Source of the DNA: Desulfovibrionales bacterium
Lineage (GTDB): Bacteria; Desulfobacterota; Desulfovibrionia; Desulfovibrionales; Desulfomicrobiaceae
Direction of reading: 5' to 3'
NCBI GenBank assembly: GCA_012727515.1
Contig: JAAYGZ010000375.1
Coordinates: forward strand, 1-7,565
Length of the DNA stretch: 7,565 bases
Positions 6,913 to 7,565 of this stretch are shown one piece after another. The notes under the pieces were generated by a model. That model saw nothing but the letters and a program-made list of their open reading frames with translations. It was not told the DNA's origin and made no database searches. Numbering within the stretch: the stretch's first letter is position 1; each line of letters begins with the position of its first letter. The position numbers and the translations under genes are program-made.

Positions 6913-7201
6913 TCCACTAAAAAAATGCAACCTGATCGCTCGTGTGCACATACTTCCAGCAAGCACGCACACAGTGCATCCAGGGTTGTGTTCGGTACGG
7001 AATTGTTGAAATTTTGAAGTTCCTAATAAAAAATCAAAGATATGGGAAGGATTTATCTGCATCCTAACTCTGAAGAAAATTTGCAGTCGCAACCCAGGAT
7101 ACGACCTCTTGGCAAATATAACAGACAACAATGGATTGCTCTATACCTTGGCATACGGCAAGCACTGAATGCCTCTGTTCTGCCTGTCAGAAAAAGGCGA
7201 C

Positions 7202-7228
7202 AAAAAAACCGCCTCAATTGAGGCGGTT
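7202..7228 (-). terminator. Rho-independent terminator of tRNA-Ser
   Basis: Perfect 22-bp palindrome on the minus strand: AACCGCC TC, loop AATT, GA GGCGGTT, followed directly by a run of seven T. It lies 10 nt beyond the CCA end of the tRNA in the direction of tRNA transcription. GC-rich stem and U-tract are textbook, and the plus strand has no T-run, so it works in one direction. It separates the tRNA from the HU-led operon, which therefore needs its own promoter. Confidence 0.93.
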
Positions 7229-7237
7229 AGGTACGAA

Positions 7238-7334
<97 letters not shown>

Positions 7335-7351
7335 TTTTGAAGAAGACTCCC

Positions 7352-7378
7352 ATTAGACAAATGACGACAGGTCGTCAA
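7352..7378 (-). promoter_or_regulatory. Probable promoter of tRNA-Ser
   Basis: On the minus strand TTGACG (7378-7373) stands 15 nt before TCTAAT (7357-7352). These match the sigma-70 -35 and -10 consensus at five of six bases each. The -10 ends 17 nt before the tRNA 5' end, and the next bases (GGGAG) are G-rich, as at many stable-RNA promoters. The 15-nt spacer is shorter than the ideal 17; shifting the -10 to TAATGG restores 17 but weakens the match. A 7-bp inverted repeat covers the -35 and most of the spacer. Confidence 0.5.
7362..7377. repeat. Perfect inverted repeat in the tRNA-Ser promoter
   Basis: TGACGAC, two-base centre AG, GTCGTCA: perfect 7-bp arms. It overlaps the candidate -35 element and the spacer of the tRNA promoter. 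It could be an operator-like site for a dimeric regulator, or chance. No T-run follows on either strand, so it does not look like a terminator. Confidence 0.5.
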
Positions 7379-7422
7379 CTAAAACTCTGGCATATTAAGG
7401 ATATGCTGATTAAACCGAAATT

Positions 7423-7510
7423 CGTCATTGCGAACGAAGTGAAGCAATCCAGAATTATTGATTTAGCAATAAGTTACAGATTGCCGCGTCGCTACGCTCC
7501 TCGCAATGAT
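7423..7510. repeat. Nested palindromic intergenic repeat (REP/MITE-like)
   Basis: An 88-bp element that can fold into a long imperfect hairpin. The outer arms are TCATTGCGA (7425-7433) and TCGCAATGA (7501-7509), the inner arms GCAATC (7444-7449) and GATTGC (7479-7484), and the tip TTATTG (7455-7460) and CAATAA (7467-7472). The GTCATTGCGA...GAAGCAATCCAG and GATTGCCGCGTCGCTACGCTCCTCGCAATGA sides resemble a dispersed repeat that I recall from intergenic regions of several bacterial groups, including deltaproteobacteria. It has no open reading frame and no evident target duplication. Copy number cannot be seen from one window. Confidence 0.75.
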
Positions 7511-7527
7511 GGGATAGACCCGCCCCC

Positions 7528-7544
7528 TATACCACATTGGTATA
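7528..7544. repeat. Short perfect hairpin near the window edge
   Basis: TATACCA, loop CAT, TGGTATA: perfect 7-bp arms with a 3-nt loop, 18 bp beyond the palindromic repeat. It is AT-rich and not followed by a T-run. It could be part of a larger repeat or a regulatory site of a gene beyond the right edge; the last 55 bases of the window hold nothing else I recognise. Confidence 0.4.
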
Positions 7545-7565
7545 TCGGCATCGGGTGTGCCATAA

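Larger units (their letters stand above)
6882..7201. other. 320-bp intergenic region upstream of the HU-like gene
   Basis: Non-coding stretch between the HU start codon and the tRNA terminator. It holds the HU ribosome-binding site and a candidate -10 element. It also has a GTGTGC/GCACAC inverted pair (6942-6947 and 6967-6972) in a region of mixed CA/TG sequence. An open frame of 59 codons on the plus strand (7042-7221) lacks a good ribosome-binding site and ends inside the tRNA terminator, so I do not call it a gene. I recognise nothing else. The length is generous for a simple promoter, so regulator sites or a small RNA could lie here, but nothing specific is seen. Confidence 0.5.

Noticed and set aside
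6606..6962. 118-codon version of the HU-like gene
   Set aside because: The 27 extra N-terminal residues do not resemble HU/IHF, and the strong GGAGG lies in front of the inner ATG at 6881.
6838..7131. 97-codon minus-strand open frame overlapping the HU gene start
   Set aside because: Overlaps the well-supported HU start in another frame, resembles no family I know, and has no good ribosome-binding site.
7042..7221. 59-codon plus-strand open frame
   Set aside because: No Shine-Dalgarno, odd basic composition, and it ends inside the tRNA terminator hairpin; most likely chance.

Overview
This window reads as the chromosome of a Gram-negative (diderm) bacterium. It carries a phospholipid-transport (Mla) system with an outer-membrane lipoprotein, a periplasmic carrier and an inner-membrane MCE/ABC transporter. 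Moderate base composition (neither strongly AT- nor GC-rich by eye), the compact operon and the dispersed palindromic repeat would suit a deltaproteobacterial, perhaps Desulfovibrio-like, genome. That placement is inference; no taxonomic marker here settles it.

Layout, left to right. From 1 to 1089 (+) lies the C-terminal ~90% of a Bcr/CflA-type MFS drug exporter whose start is outside the window. Its stop codon directly abuts the stop codon of a converging operon on the minus strand. That operon, read right to left, runs HU/IHF-like DNA-binding protein (6881-6606), pyridoxal/pyridoxamine kinase (6563-5694), Cof-type HAD phosphatase (5697-4846), mlaE, mlaF, mlaD, mlaC and mlaA (ending at 1090). 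From the kinase onward, consecutive genes overlap by 4, 11, 4, 4 and 8 bp, or are separated by only 3 bp (mlaE/mlaF). This is strong evidence for one translationally coupled unit. Further right come a 320-bp non-coding upstream region, a rho-independent terminator, a tRNA-Ser(GCU) with encoded CCA on the minus strand, its probable promoter, and an 88-bp nested palindromic repeat.

How the genes work together. MlaE (permease), MlaF (ATPase) and MlaD (MCE lipid-binding subunit) form the inner-membrane complex. MlaC shuttles phospholipid through the periplasm, and MlaA sits in the outer membrane. The usual STAS-domain subunit MlaB is absent here. Instead, MlaF is about 120 residues longer than usual and ends in what looks like a degenerate GGDEF domain (DELTGL signature kept, GGDEF replaced by SQEIF). 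This fused domain is the most unusual thing in the window. The kinase and HAD phosphatase share the transcription unit, but the sequence does not connect them functionally to lipid transport.
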